Both the position numbers and the translations under genes were made by a program. Positions 43,083 to 51,897 of a stretch of DNA of 64,000 nucleotides are shown one piece after another; positions within the stretch are counted from its first letter, which is position 1; every line of letters starts with the position of its first letter. Below the pieces are notes generated by a model. The model searched no databases. It had not been told where the DNA came from and saw only the letters and a program-made list of their open reading frames with translations. The DNA is from Martinezella rhizogenes (GTDB lineage: Bacteria > Pseudomonadota > Alphaproteobacteria > Rhizobiales > Rhizobiaceae). The stretch lies in NCBI RefSeq assembly GCF_000799715.1, contig NZ_JUHG01000014.1:248001-312000 (forward strand). Direction: 5' to 3'.

Positions 43083-43859
43083 TCAGAGCTTCCAGCCGGA
43101 GTGCAAGGCGGCAATGCCGCCGGTGTAATTGGTGAAGTTCACACGCGAAAAGCCGGCCTCGCGGATCATCGTCGCGAAATCCTGCTGGTTCGGGAATTTA
43201 CGAATCGATTCCACCAGATATTGATAGGGCTCCGCGTCACCGGTGATCGCTTTGCCGAATTGCGGAATGGCATTGAAGGACCAGGCCTCGTAGACGCGAT
43301 CGAGCAGCGGCAGGTCGACCTCGGAAAATTCCAGCACCAGCAGCCGGCCGCCGCGCTTCAGTACGCGGTGAGCTTCCTTCAGCGCCACATCGATGCGCGG
43401 CACGTTGCGGATGCCGAAGGCGATCGTATAGGCGTCGAAGGAGTTGGGCTCGAAAGGCAGTTCCTCGGCATTAGCCTCGATGAAGGTGAGGTTGTCGGTC
43501 AGCTTCTTCTTCGCCGCGCGCTCCGCGCCGACACCGAGCATCGAGCCGTTGATGTCGAGCACGGTCGCATGCGCCAGCCGGTTCGAAGCTTCGACGATAC
43601 GAAAGGCGATGTCGCCCGTGCCGCCGGCGACATCGAGGACCTTGTAGCTCGGATCCTTGCGCGGGTTGAGCGCCGAGATCATCGCATCCTTCCAGGCCCG
43701 GTGCAGGCCCATGGACATGACGTCGTTCATGATGTCGTAGCGCTTGGCAACCTTGTGAAACACCTCGTTGACGAGGCCCTGCTTCTCGCCATCGGCGACC
43801 TCGCGGAAGCCATAGGATGTTTCCATGCCGCCATCGGCGGAGGTGCGGCTTTCTGCCAT
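43083..43859 (-). CDS. ubiE: Demethylmenaquinone/ubiquinone C-methyltransferase
   Basis: The 258-residue class I SAM methyltransferase adds the C-methyl group in ubiquinone synthesis. The family signatures are FHKVAKRYDIMNDVMSMGLHRAWKD near residue 34, the SAM motif LDVAGGTGDIAFR near residue 74, and IPQFGKAITGDAEPYQYLVESIRKFPNQ near residue 200. ATG 43859 follows GGAG; an earlier frame start would add 19 unrelated residues. ubiB follows on the same strand, and mutM is divergent, the common ubiE-ubiB/mutM layout of rhizobia. Confidence 0.96.
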   Translation of the reverse strand: MAESRTSADGGMETSYGFREVADGEKQGLVNEVFHKVAKRYDIMNDVMSMGLHRAWKDAMISALNPRKDPSYKVLDVAGGTGDIAFRIVEASNRLAHATVLDINGSMLGVGAERAAKKKLTDNLTFIEANAEELPFEPNSFDAYTIAFGIRNVPRIDVALKEAHRVLKRGGRLLVLEFSEVDLPLLDRVYEAWSFNAIPQFGKAITGDAEPYQYLVESIRKFPNQQDFATMIREAGFSRVNFTNYTGGIAALHSGWKL

Positions 43860-44002
43860 CAGCTCAACTCCAATACATAATTCAGCGGCGGACCATGGCG
43901 AAATCGCGTTTGCCACGCTATCTCATCAGCCAGATCACCGGCCGCGATGCCCTTGGGCTATAGCCCAGATCATAAGCGGTTGAAACATAAAGATGGATAG
44001 AG

Positions 44003-44893
44003 ATGCCGGAATTACCAGAGGTCGAAACCGTCAGGCGCGGGCTTGCTCCTTCCATGGAAGGGGCGCTGCTTGCCGAGCTGGAACTGCGGCGCAGCGATCT
44101 GCGCTTTCCCTTTCCGGCCGAGTTTTCCCGCCTCGCCTCCGGCCGCGGCATCACGTCGCTGTCGCGCCGTGCAAAATATCTGCTGATCGATCTCGATGAC
44201 GGCATGACGATCATCGCGCATCTCGGCATGTCCGGTTCGTTCCGCGTCGAAACCGGTGCGGTCGCCGAGACGCCGGGTGAATTCCATCATCCGCGCTCCA
44301 AGGACGAGAAGCACGATCACGTCATCTTCCATCTGACGGGTGCCAACGGACCCGCGCGCGTCATCTACAACGATCCCCGCCGCTTCGGCTTTATGGATAT
44401 TGCCAGGCGCGCCGATCTCGCCAGCCACCCGTCTTTCCGCGATCTCGGCCCGGAGCCGACCGGCAATACACTGAGCGCCGATTATCTGGCCGGGCGCTTC
44501 TTGGGCAAGGCGCAGCCGTTGAAGAGCGCGCTGCTCGACCAGAAGAACATCGCCGGCCTTGGCAATATATATGTGTGCGAGGCCCTATGGCGCTCGCATC
44601 TGTCGCCGGTGCGCGCCGCCGGCACTTTGGTCACCAAGGCCGGCATCCCGAGCGAGGAATTGCTCCGGTTGGTCGAGGCGATCCGCGAGGTCATCGCCGA
44701 TGCGATCGCCGCCGGCGGCTCGTCCTTGCGCGACCATATCCAGACGGATGGTTCGCTCGGCTATTTCCAGCATTCCTTTTCCGTCTACGATCGCGAGGCC
44801 AAGCCTTGCGGCACGCTCGGCTGCGGCGGTACGGTCGCCCGCATCGTCCAGGCGGGCCGCTCTTCTTTCTATTGCGCTTCCTGCCAGACCTAA
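44003..44893 (+). CDS. mutM: Formamidopyrimidine-DNA glycosylase
   Basis: The 296-residue repair enzyme removes 8-oxoguanine and formamidopyrimidines and nicks the abasic site. The catalytic N-terminus is MPELPEVETVRRGL (Pro2 nucleophile, Glu3), with Lys in RRAKYLLIDL near residue 60 and NIAGLGNIYVCEALW near residue 180. The C-terminal zinc finger has CGTLGCGG and SSFYCASC cysteine pairs. Length and order are normal. It is followed after 33 bases by an enoyl-CoA hydratase gene. Confidence 0.97.
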   Translation: MPELPEVETVRRGLAPSMEGALLAELELRRSDLRFPFPAEFSRLASGRGITSLSRRAKYLLIDLDDGMTIIAHLGMSGSFRVETGAVAETPGEFHHPRSKDEKHDHVIFHLTGANGPARVIYNDPRRFGFMDIARRADLASHPSFRDLGPEPTGNTLSADYLAGRFLGKAQPLKSALLDQKNIAGLGNIYVCEALWRSHLSPVRAAGTLVTKAGIPSEELLRLVEAIREVIADAIAAGGSSLRDHIQTDGSLGYFQHSFSVYDREAKPCGTLGCGGTVARIVQAGRSSFYCASCQT

Positions 44894-44926
44894 TCGACCA
44901 GAACGGATTGAACGGAGGAGAGACAC

Positions 44927-45700
44927 ATGGCCTATGAAACCCTCATCGTCGAAACGCATGGAGCAGTCGGTCTTATCCGGTTGAACCGGCCCCAGGCACT
45001 GAATGCGTTGAATTCGACGGTATTGGCCGAGTTGAAAGAGGCCTATGCCGCCTTTCATGCCGATGAAGCCATCGGCGCGATCGTGCTCACCGGCTCGGAA
45101 AAGGCCTTTGCCGCCGGCGCCGACATCAAGGAGATGCAGCCGCTCGACTTCGCCGATGTCTACAAGGGCGATTTCATCGGCGGCTGGGACGAGATCGCCA
45201 GAGCGCGCAAGCCCGTTATCGCCGCCGTCGGCGGCTTTGCGCTCGGCGGCGGCTGCGAACTCGCCATGATGTGCGATTTCATCATTGCCGCCGATACGGC
45301 GAAGTTCGGCCAGCCGGAGATCACGCTTGGCGTCATCCCCGGCATGGGCGGTTCGCAGCGTCTGACGCGCGCTGTCGGCAAGGCCAAGGCCATGGACATG
45401 GTTCTGACCGGCCGGATGATGGATGCGGTCGAAGCGGAGCGCTCTGGCCTGGTCTCCCGCATCGTGCCGGCCGACAAGCTGATCGATGAGGCGCTTGCCG
45501 CTGCCGCCAAGATCGCCTCGCTGTCGCGCCCCTCTGTGCTGATGGCCAAGGAGGCCGTCAACCGGGCGCTGGAGACGACGCTCCAAGAGGGGTTGCGCTT
45601 CGAGCGCCGGCTGTTCCACAGCCTGTTTGCGACCGAGGATCAGAAGGAAGGCATGGCGGCTTTCATCGAGAAGCGTAAACCCGTCTTCAAGAACAGATGA
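44927..45700 (+). CDS. Enoyl-CoA hydratase
   Basis: The 257-residue crotonase-fold enzyme hydrates trans-2-enoyl-CoA in beta-oxidation. Family features are LNRPQALNALNSTVLAEL at residues 19-36, FAAGADIKEM near residue 62, ALGGGCELAMMCDFIIAADTAKFGQPEITLGVIPGMGG near residues 105-142 with both catalytic glutamates (in CELAM and PEITLG), and a C-terminal AFIEKRKPVFKNR. It resembles FadB1-type short-chain hydratases. It may be co-transcribed with mutM. Confidence 0.94.
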   Translation: MAYETLIVETHGAVGLIRLNRPQALNALNSTVLAELKEAYAAFHADEAIGAIVLTGSEKAFAAGADIKEMQPLDFADVYKGDFIGGWDEIARARKPVIAAVGGFALGGGCELAMMCDFIIAADTAKFGQPEITLGVIPGMGGSQRLTRAVGKAKAMDMVLTGRMMDAVEAERSGLVSRIVPADKLIDEALAAAAKIASLSRPSVLMAKEAVNRALETTLQEGLRFERRLFHSLFATEDQKEGMAAFIEKRKPVFKNR

Positions 45701-45741
45701 AGGCGAGATTCCGGAATTGCGCGGGTTCAGCAAGAATCCGC

Positions 45742-45770
45742 GTTGACGTCGTCGCGCATTCCGGCTATAT
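45742..45770 (+). promoter_or_regulatory. Predicted sigma-70 promoter of rpsT
   Basis: GTTGAC at 45742-45747 and CTATAT at 45765-45770 are separated by exactly 17 bases, agreeing with the rhizobial housekeeping consensus CTTGAC-N17-CTATAT. It would give an rpsT leader of about 115 bases. Confidence 0.75.
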
Positions 45771-45892
45771 GCCCGCCACAGTTTGGAAAGCCGATCTGGT
45801 TTTCCGCAATTGCTCCCGCATTGCTGGATGAAGTGGCCGCAGGGCCCGCGCTGCACTGACGGAGTTATGTTCGAATTCTAAGAGAGGCATAC

Positions 45893-46168
45893 ATGGCCAA
45901 TACCAGCTCGGCGAAAAAAGCGACCCGCAAGATCGCCCGCCGCACCGAAGTCAACAAGGCTCGTCGCTCGCGCGTTCGCACTTTCGTCCGCCAGGTCGAA
46001 GAAGCTATCGCATCGGGTGACGCTACCCTGGCGAAGGAAGCTTTCCTCGCCGTGCAGCCGGAACTGGCTCGCGCAGCCACCAAGGGCGTCCTGCATGCCA
46101 ACACCGCTTCTCGCAAGGTTTCGCGTCTTGCCAAGCGTGTAAAGGCGCTTTCGGCTCCGACCGCGTAA
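45893..46168 (+). CDS. rpsT: 30S ribosomal protein S20
   Basis: The 91-residue basic protein begins MANTSSAKKATRKIARRTEVNKARRSRVR and ends SRLAKRVKAL, matching S20, which binds 16S rRNA early in assembly of the small subunit. The ribosome site AGAGAGG precedes the ATG. It has its own promoter and a strong terminator, so it is monocistronic, and lies upstream of dnaA as in other rhizobia. Confidence 0.97.
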   Translation: MANTSSAKKATRKIARRTEVNKARRSRVRTFVRQVEEAIASGDATLAKEAFLAVQPELARAATKGVLHANTASRKVSRLAKRVKALSAPTA

Positions 46169-47043
46169 TATTTCGTTAAAGATTCAGTCGTTAGACTTAA
46201 GCCCGGCCTTTGTGCCGGGCTTTTTGGATTCTGCCAAATCGCTTCATATTGCTAAAATGTAGCCGGCTGACCATGTCAATGACGTGACAGAAATATACAT
46301 TTAAAAACAGTTGGTTACGGCAGGTTGTCCCAACGCCATGTGATCAGTGTGATAGGTTGCCGGCTCACGAGTGAGTCAAGGGATTTTTTATTTTTTTTGT
46401 TTTTAAACCCCAGGGAATCGCATTGAACGGGAATCTCCTTGATTCAAAAGCGATTCTTTTTTGACGGGCTTGTGACAGTCAAAAACGGCCTCCCGAGTCA
46501 ATGGCCGCCTCTTAATTTTGTGTAAAATTCATCGTTGATATCCGGCCTCGATCCTGCCTAAATGGCTTTCAACAAGGGGCGCGGACATCACCTTCAACGG
46601 CTTCGGCGAACACTGCCACTAAAGGCGGCGTAGGTGGTTTTTGTCTCTTGTGACGGAGCGGTTCAGTTCCGTTTTTTCAAACAGTTGACGAGTTGAGATC
46701 GCAAGCGGCAACGCTGGCGAAATGAGAAAGCTTGTCTGTCCTTTGCAGTCTAAGTCCCAAGCGTGACTGTAGGGGAGGGGAGAAAAATTGACAGCCGTTT
46801 TGGCGCAGCCGGTAGGAATACGAGGACCGAACGACTGCTCCAGATAAAGATGCCAGGCCGAAAGCAACTCAAGCAGTCGTTTTCGCCAAGGCATTTGTGT
46901 CAGGTCCGTTTGGCTGGACCCGGCTGATGAACCGGTATGCGGCGAAGCTCACAACAACGAGCGCGACTGTTATGCCATGGCGTAGACCCAAGGGCGGCGG
47001 CGGAATTTCCGCCCTATAAAAAGAAACTGTGGAAGGCGGCATT
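46169..47043. other. Long dnaA upstream region with GANTC cluster
   Basis: This 875-base spacer has no supportable protein gene. Its first third holds the rpsT terminator and seven GANTC sites (46227, 46373, 46415, 46431, 46441, 46452, 46495), the target of the CcrM cell-cycle methylase; none occurs in the remaining 540 bases. An AT-rich run lies at 46382-46407. TTGACA at 46788-46793 is a possible dnaA promoter element. No convincing group of DnaA boxes was found. Confidence 0.6.
46199..46225 (+). terminator. Rho-independent terminator of rpsT
   Basis: The stem AAGCCCGGC/GCCGGGCTT (46199-46207 and 46214-46222) has a 6-base loop and is followed by T residues, 31 bases after the rpsT stop. Confidence 0.9.
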
Positions 47044-48597
47044 ATGCAAATAAATACGAGGACGGCGGGTGCGTTGGAAAATGGGGACAATGCACCGCAG
47101 GCGTTCAGTGCGGTTTGCCTTGAAGCGGCGGGGGAAAAAGGGGAGATGCAGCATAACGTATTGTTCGAGCGTGTCAGTGCACGCTTGAAGGCTCAGGTCG
47201 GTCCGGATGTTTATGCCAGTTGGTTTGCACGGCTTAAGCTTCATTCGGTATCGAAGAGCGTCGTTAGGCTGACCGTTCCGACAACATTTCTGAAGTCCTG
47301 GATCAACAATCGTTATCTTGATCTCATCACTAGCCTGTTTCAGGCGGAGGACGCGGAAGTCCTGAAGGTTGAAATTCTGGTTCGCACGGCGACCCGCCAC
47401 GCTGCAAAGCCCAGCGTGGATGTGCAGGTTGTCGTTCCCGACTCGACCGCGGTAGCGCCAATCCGTCGCACGACGGCCCAGCCTGCCGGTCACGTCGTGG
47501 CGCATGCCGTGAGCGCGGCTGCCGCTGCCCGGCCCGCGACGATGGGCTCGCCGCTGTTCGGTTCGCCGCTCGATTCCCGCTTCACCTTCGACACCTATGT
47601 CGAGGGCAGCTCGAACCGGGTAAGCCTTGCCGCCGCCAAGACCATCGCGGAGGCTGGCTCCGGCGCGGTGCGGTTCAATCCGCTCTTCGTTCACTCGACA
47701 GTCGGTCTCGGCAAGACGCATCTTTTGCAGGCGATCGCCAACGCAGCCGTGCAGAACCCGCGCAACCTGCGTGTTGTCTATCTGACCGCGGAATATTTCA
47801 TGTGGCGCTTCGCCACCGCCATTCGCGACAATGATGCGCTGACGCTGAAGGATTCGCTGCGCAACATCGACCTTCTGATCATTGACGACATGCAGTTCCT
47901 GCAGGGCAAGATGATCCAGCACGAGTTCTGCCATCTGCTCAATATGCTGCTCGACAGCGCCAAGCAGGTCGTCGTTGCCGCCGACCGTGCGCCTTGGGAG
48001 CTGGAATCGCTCGATCCGCGCGTGCGCTCACGTCTTCAGGGCGGCGTCGCCATCGAAGTCGAGGCGCCGGACTACGAGATGCGTCTCGAAATCCTCAAGC
48101 GCCGCCTGGAAGCTGCCCGCCTGGAAGATCCGTCGCTGGAAATCCCGGCTGAACTCCTCTCGCATGTCGCCCGCAACGTCACGGCAAGCGGTCGTGAGCT
48201 GGAAGGCGCGTTCAACCAGCTGATCTTCCGCCGCTCTTTCGAGCCGAACCTGACGGTCGAGCGCGTCGACGAATTGCTTGCCCATCTGGTCGGCTCCGGC
48301 GAACCGCGCCGTGTCCGTATCGAGGACATCCAGCGCATCGTCGCGCGTCACTACAATGTCTCGCGCCAGGAGCTGGTTTCTAACCGTCGCACCCGGGTTA
48401 TCGTCAAGCCGCGCCAGATCGCGATGTATCTGGCAAAGACGCTGACACCGCGCTCCTTCCCGGAGATCGGTCGTCGCTTCGGCGGTCGTGACCACACGAC
48501 GGTGCTACATGCGGTGCGCAAGATCGAGGAGCTGATTTCGGGCGATACCAAGCTGTCGCATGAGATCGAGCTGCTGAAGCGCCTGATCAACGAATAG
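47044..48597 (+). CDS. dnaA: Chromosomal replication initiator DnaA
   Basis: The 517-residue AAA+ initiator binds DnaA boxes and melts the origin. Domain I is at about 34-110 (VLFERVSARLKAQVGPDVYASWFARLKLHSV), a variable linker follows, and the AAA+ domain has Walker A STVGLGKTH near 221 and Walker B LLIIDDMQF near 282. Domain IV carries the DNA-binding signature GGRDHTTVLHAVRKIEEL near 485. ATG 47044 has GGAAGG seven bases upstream; a GTG five codons earlier overlaps that site. It stands alone, far from dnaN. Confidence 0.97.
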   Translation: MQINTRTAGALENGDNAPQAFSAVCLEAAGEKGEMQHNVLFERVSARLKAQVGPDVYASWFARLKLHSVSKSVVRLTVPTTFLKSWINNRYLDLITSLFQAEDAEVLKVEILVRTATRHAAKPSVDVQVVVPDSTAVAPIRRTTAQPAGHVVAHAVSAAAAARPATMGSPLFGSPLDSRFTFDTYVEGSSNRVSLAAAKTIAEAGSGAVRFNPLFVHSTVGLGKTHLLQAIANAAVQNPRNLRVVYLTAEYFMWRFATAIRDNDALTLKDSLRNIDLLIIDDMQFLQGKMIQHEFCHLLNMLLDSAKQVVVAADRAPWELESLDPRVRSRLQGGVAIEVEAPDYEMRLEILKRRLEAARLEDPSLEIPAELLSHVARNVTASGRELEGAFNQLIFRRSFEPNLTVERVDELLAHLVGSGEPRRVRIEDIQRIVARHYNVSRQELVSNRRTRVIVKPRQIAMYLAKTLTPRSFPEIGRRFGGRDHTTVLHAVRKIEELISGDTKLSHEIELLKRLINE

Positions 48598-48622
48598 TTC
48601 GCGATCCTCTTTGCGTTTTATC

Positions 48623-48650
48623 AACGGCCGGCTTCATCGCCGGCCGTTTT
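48623..48650 (+). terminator. Rho-independent terminator of dnaA
   Basis: The 10-bp stem AACGGCCGGC/GCCGGCCGTT around a 6-base loop is followed by TTGCTTT, 25 bases after the dnaA stop. Confidence 0.88.
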
Positions 48651-48730
48651 GCTTTATTCTATAAATATCTGAAATACTGAGTCGGATGCCCGGCTTCCGG
48701 CGGCCGGCGGCGCCAATGGGGAGCGTATCG

Positions 48731-49813
48731 ATGGGCTTTGACAGAATTGCCGTTCTCGGTCTCGGCAAGGTCGGGCGGCTTGCCGCCACATTGCTTCATG
48801 AAAGCGGTTTTGTCGTCACCGGTGTCGATGCGCGTCTGCCTGCCGACACTCTGCCCTTTGCCTGCGAAACGGGCGATGTCTCCGATCCGGCGCTGATCGG
48901 CAACCTCTTTTCCCGCGTCGATGCGGTGCTCTCCTGCCTGCCCTTTCATCTGAACGCCGCGCTGGCGCAACTGGCCCATGACGCCGGTATCCACTATTTC
49001 GACCTGACAGAGGACGTGCCGACCACGAATGGCATCATAGAGCTTTCAAAGAGCGCTCGCGGGCTGATGGCACCGCAATGCGGCCTGGCGCCCGGTTTTA
49101 TTGGCATCGTCGGCGCAAGCCTTGCCGATGGCTTCGATCGTTGCCGCTCGATCCGCATGCGCGTCGGTGCGCTGCCGCAGAATCCGACGGGCTTGCTGGG
49201 CTATGCCTTCAACTGGTCGCCGGAGGGCGTGGTCAACGAATATCTGAACGATTGCGAGGTCATCGAGGGTGGCGTGCGCAAGCTGGTTTCGCCGATGGAA
49301 TGGCACGAGACGCTCTATGTCAACGGCGTCAAGCTCGAAGCCTTCACCACCTCGGGTGGTCTTGGCACCATGTGCGCCACTATGCTCGGCCGCGTGGAAA
49401 ACCTCGACTACAAGACTATCCGCTATCCCGGCCACATGGAGCTGATGAATTTTTTCTTCCACGAGCTGCTGATGCGCGATCGCCGCAAGCTTGCCGGCGA
49501 GATCCTGACCGAGGCGAAGCCGCCAGTCGATGACGATGTCGTCTATGTCCATGTCTCTGCGGAAGGCACGATCAACGGCAATCTGCGCCGCAAGGAGTTC
49601 GTGCGCGCCTATTATCCGATCGAGATTGCCGGCGAGAGCCGCACCGCTATCTCCTGGACCACCTCGGCTTCGGTCGTCGCGGTCATCGAACTGGTGCGCG
49701 CCGGCCGGCTGCCCTCGACCGGCTTTCTGCATCAGGAGCATATTCCGCTCGACATGTTTCTGGAGACCAGGACCGGCAGCCTGTTCAAGGGCGGTGCCAC
49801 CCATCTCGGGTGA
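48731..49813 (+). CDS. Saccharopine dehydrogenase family protein
   Basis: The 360-residue protein starts with a Rossmann fold (MGFDRIAVLGLGKVGRLAATLL, with the GxGxxG variant GLGKVG) and contains VDAVLSCLPFHLNAALAQLAHDAGIHYFDLTED near residue 75, typical of saccharopine dehydrogenase-like enzymes. Rhizobial members may be reductases for lysine or related amino-acid metabolism; the substrate is unproven. ATG 48731 has GGGGAG upstream; the longer frame from 48686 lacks similarity. It ends five bases before a convergent LysR gene. Confidence 0.88.
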   Translation: MGFDRIAVLGLGKVGRLAATLLHESGFVVTGVDARLPADTLPFACETGDVSDPALIGNLFSRVDAVLSCLPFHLNAALAQLAHDAGIHYFDLTEDVPTTNGIIELSKSARGLMAPQCGLAPGFIGIVGASLADGFDRCRSIRMRVGALPQNPTGLLGYAFNWSPEGVVNEYLNDCEVIEGGVRKLVSPMEWHETLYVNGVKLEAFTTSGGLGTMCATMLGRVENLDYKTIRYPGHMELMNFFFHELLMRDRRKLAGEILTEAKPPVDDDVVYVHVSAEGTINGNLRRKEFVRAYYPIEIAGESRTAISWTTSASVVAVIELVRAGRLPSTGFLHQEHIPLDMFLETRTGSLFKGGATHLG

Positions 49814-49818
49814 TACGC

Positions 49819-50715
49819 CTATACGGGCGGCGTTGTGCGCGAAACCTCGGAAAACAGCCAGGTGCGGAAGGCGACGATGGCTGGCCGCTCCAATGCCGCC
49901 GGCGGATAGACCAGATGGTAGGCTAGCGTGCTTGCAAGCCCAATGGGGAAGGGTGCGACGAGCGTTCCGTCAACCAGCTCCTGTTCGATGAAGGAGCGGC
50001 GCATCAGCGCTATGCCGAGCCCCGCTTTCATGGCGTGGTAGGCGCCCATGCCGTCGGTGAAGATCGGACCTCGTGTGGCGTCGACTTTCGTCGCGCCCGC
50101 CGCCTCCAGCCAGAGTTGCCAGTCGCGGCGATAGACGTCGTGGATCAAAGTAAGGCCAGCCAAAGTATCGGCTGTCGGTGACGGGCCAAGGGCGGCGGCA
50201 ATCTCGGGGGTGCACACCGGCACGTATTGGTCATCGAGCAACCGCTCGCTCGCCAGACCCTCATAGGCGCCGAGCCCATGGCGAATGGCGATGTCGATGC
50301 CGTCGCGCTGGAAATCCATCGTCCGATACGAGGCGCTGATGCGCAGATCGATGTCGGGATGTGCCTGCTCGAAACGCAGGAGCCGCGGCACCAGCCAATG
50401 CGTGGCGAAGCCGGCCGTGCAGGTGACGGTCAGCACCGTATCGCGCGCCCGCATCGTCAATGCCGTCGTTGCTTCACGTATCAGGCGGAAGGCCGTGCGC
50501 ATCGTCGCGAAATAATCGGCACCCTCGGCCGTCAATGCCAGGCTGCGCGCGCGGCGCTCGAAAAGCCGGACCCCGAGCGCGGTCTCGAGATCGCGCACCT
50601 GCAGGCTGACGGCGCCGGGTGTAACATGCAGCTCCCTGGCGGCGAGCGTCATGCTCAGATGTCGGGCCGAAGATTCGAAGGCGCGTAACGCCGAAAGGGA
50701 GGGCAGTTGATCCAT
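49819..50715 (-). CDS. LysR family regulator (GcvA-like)
   Basis: The 298-residue regulator begins MDQLPSLSALRAFESSARHLSMTLAARELHVTPGAVSLQVRDLE, the GcvA-type helix-turn-helix, and has the typical DIAIRHGLG and LIHDVYRRDWQLWLEA stretches of that subgroup. It is divergent from an EamA exporter gene 155 bases away, which is its likely target. The inducer is unknown. Confidence 0.92.
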   Translation of the reverse strand: MDQLPSLSALRAFESSARHLSMTLAARELHVTPGAVSLQVRDLETALGVRLFERRARSLALTAEGADYFATMRTAFRLIREATTALTMRARDTVLTVTCTAGFATHWLVPRLLRFEQAHPDIDLRISASYRTMDFQRDGIDIAIRHGLGAYEGLASERLLDDQYVPVCTPEIAAALGPSPTADTLAGLTLIHDVYRRDWQLWLEAAGATKVDATRGPIFTDGMGAYHAMKAGLGIALMRRSFIEQELVDGTLVAPFPIGLASTLAYHLVYPPAALERPAIVAFRTWLFSEVSRTTPPV

Positions 50716-50870
50716 AACGATTGAGTTCAGCTAAACTATTGAGTGAGAAAGACTCGCTTGCAAGAGCGCTCTGATCGCGAGATAATTCCATGAATTTCGA
50801 GAGTTGGCAAGAAAAGGCATGCAAGCCACAATCGAGAATAACTCAATAGCCTTATGACGGGAGAAATGTC

Positions 50871-51794
50871 ATGGCGCAGAAATCGATGGGCGCGGCGGAG
50901 TGGGGCATGCTGCTGGGGTTATCGGTCCTCTGGGGCGGCTCCTTCCTATTCAATGGCATCCTGGTGCGCGAACTGCCACCCTTCACCATCGTCACCGCGC
51001 GTGTCGCCTTGGCGGCGGTCGCCCTGCATGTCATCGTCCGGATAACCGGGCAGGCGATGCCGCGCGACCGTCAGGCCTGGGCCGCCTTCTTCGGCATGGG
51101 CTTCCTCAACAATGTCATTCCCTTCCTGCTGATCGTCTGGGGCCAAACGCATATCGCCAGCGGCCTCGCCTCGATCCTCAATGCCACGACACCGCTTTTT
51201 GCGGTCGTGGTGGCGCATTTCCTGACGGCGGACGAGAAGATGACCCGCAATCGCCTGATCGGTGTTATCGTCGGTTTCGCCGGCGTGGCGCTGATGATCG
51301 GCCCATCGGTGCTGAGCAGTCTCGGTTCGAACGTGCTGGCGCAGCTTGCGGTGCTAGGCGCTGCCTTCACCTATTCGCTCGCCGGCATTTTCGGTCGGCG
51401 CTTCCGCCGCATGGGCCTGGCGCCGATCATCCCGGCGGCCGGGCAGGTGACGGCCTCGACCATCCTGCTGCTGCCGGTCGCCCTCTTCGTCGATCACCCG
51501 TGGACGCTGGCAATGCCCTCGACCGAAACTTGGGCGGCGCTGGCAGGCCTGGCGATCCTTTCGACGGCAATCGCCTATGTCCTGTTCTTCCGCATTCTGG
51601 CGACGGCGGGCGCCACCAACCTGATGCTGGTCACCTTCCTCATCCCCGTCAGCGCCATCCTGCTCGGCGCACTGTTTCTCGGTGAGCAATTGCAGCTGAA
51701 GCACTTCATCGGCATGGCAATGATCGCCGTCGGCCTTGCGGCAATCGACGGGCGGTTACTTACCCTCTCCTTGAGGGGGAGGGTCGGCACGTAG
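50871..51794 (+). CDS. EamA (DMT) family transporter with repeat-derived tail
   Basis: The 307-residue membrane protein has about ten helices in two EamA repeats; LSVLWGGSFLFNGILVRELPPFTIVTARVALAAVALH opens the first and LAQLAVLGAAFTYSLAGIFGRRF the second. It probably exports a metabolite or amino acid. The final dozen residues (LTLSLRGRVGT) are encoded by the left arm of a RIME-like palindrome, so the natural end was probably nearer to residue 296 and the repeat insertion changed the tail. Divergent from the LysR gene. Confidence 0.9.
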   Translation: MAQKSMGAAEWGMLLGLSVLWGGSFLFNGILVRELPPFTIVTARVALAAVALHVIVRITGQAMPRDRQAWAAFFGMGFLNNVIPFLLIVWGQTHIASGLASILNATTPLFAVVVAHFLTADEKMTRNRLIGVIVGFAGVALMIGPSVLSSLGSNVLAQLAVLGAAFTYSLAGIFGRRFRRMGLAPIIPAAGQVTASTILLLPVALFVDHPWTLAMPSTETWAALAGLAILSTAIAYVLFFRILATAGATNLMLVTFLIPVSAILLGALFLGEQLQLKHFIGMAMIAVGLAAIDGRLLTLSLRGRVGT

Positions 51795-51897
51795 TGCCGG
51801 GGTGGGGTGATTCTTTGTTTAGGTGAGCTGCGAAATCGGTGAGGCCACCCCCACCCGCCGCTAAGCGGCGACCTCCCCCTCCCTCAAGGGGAGGGGA
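51762..51897. repeat. RIME-like palindromic repeat element
   Basis: The left arm (CCCTCTCCTTGAGGGGGAGG from 51763) and the right arm (CTCCCCCTCCCTCAAGGGGA, ending about 51892) are imperfect inverted copies, each followed inward by a small hairpin (GGCACGTAGTGCC and CCGCCGCTAAGCGGCG) and a GGGGTGGGG-type stretch. This is the structure of Rhizobium intergenic mosaic elements. The arms are 30-40 bases apart and the element spans the 3' end of the EamA gene and reaches the hemW stop. Confidence 0.75.

Noticed and set aside
46169..47043. The dnaA upstream spacer as the chromosomal origin of replication
   Set aside because: No cluster of DnaA boxes (TTATCCACA-like) or AT-rich unwinding repeat set was found, and in Sinorhizobium the chromosomal origin is near hemE, not dnaA. 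The region is better read as a regulated promoter.
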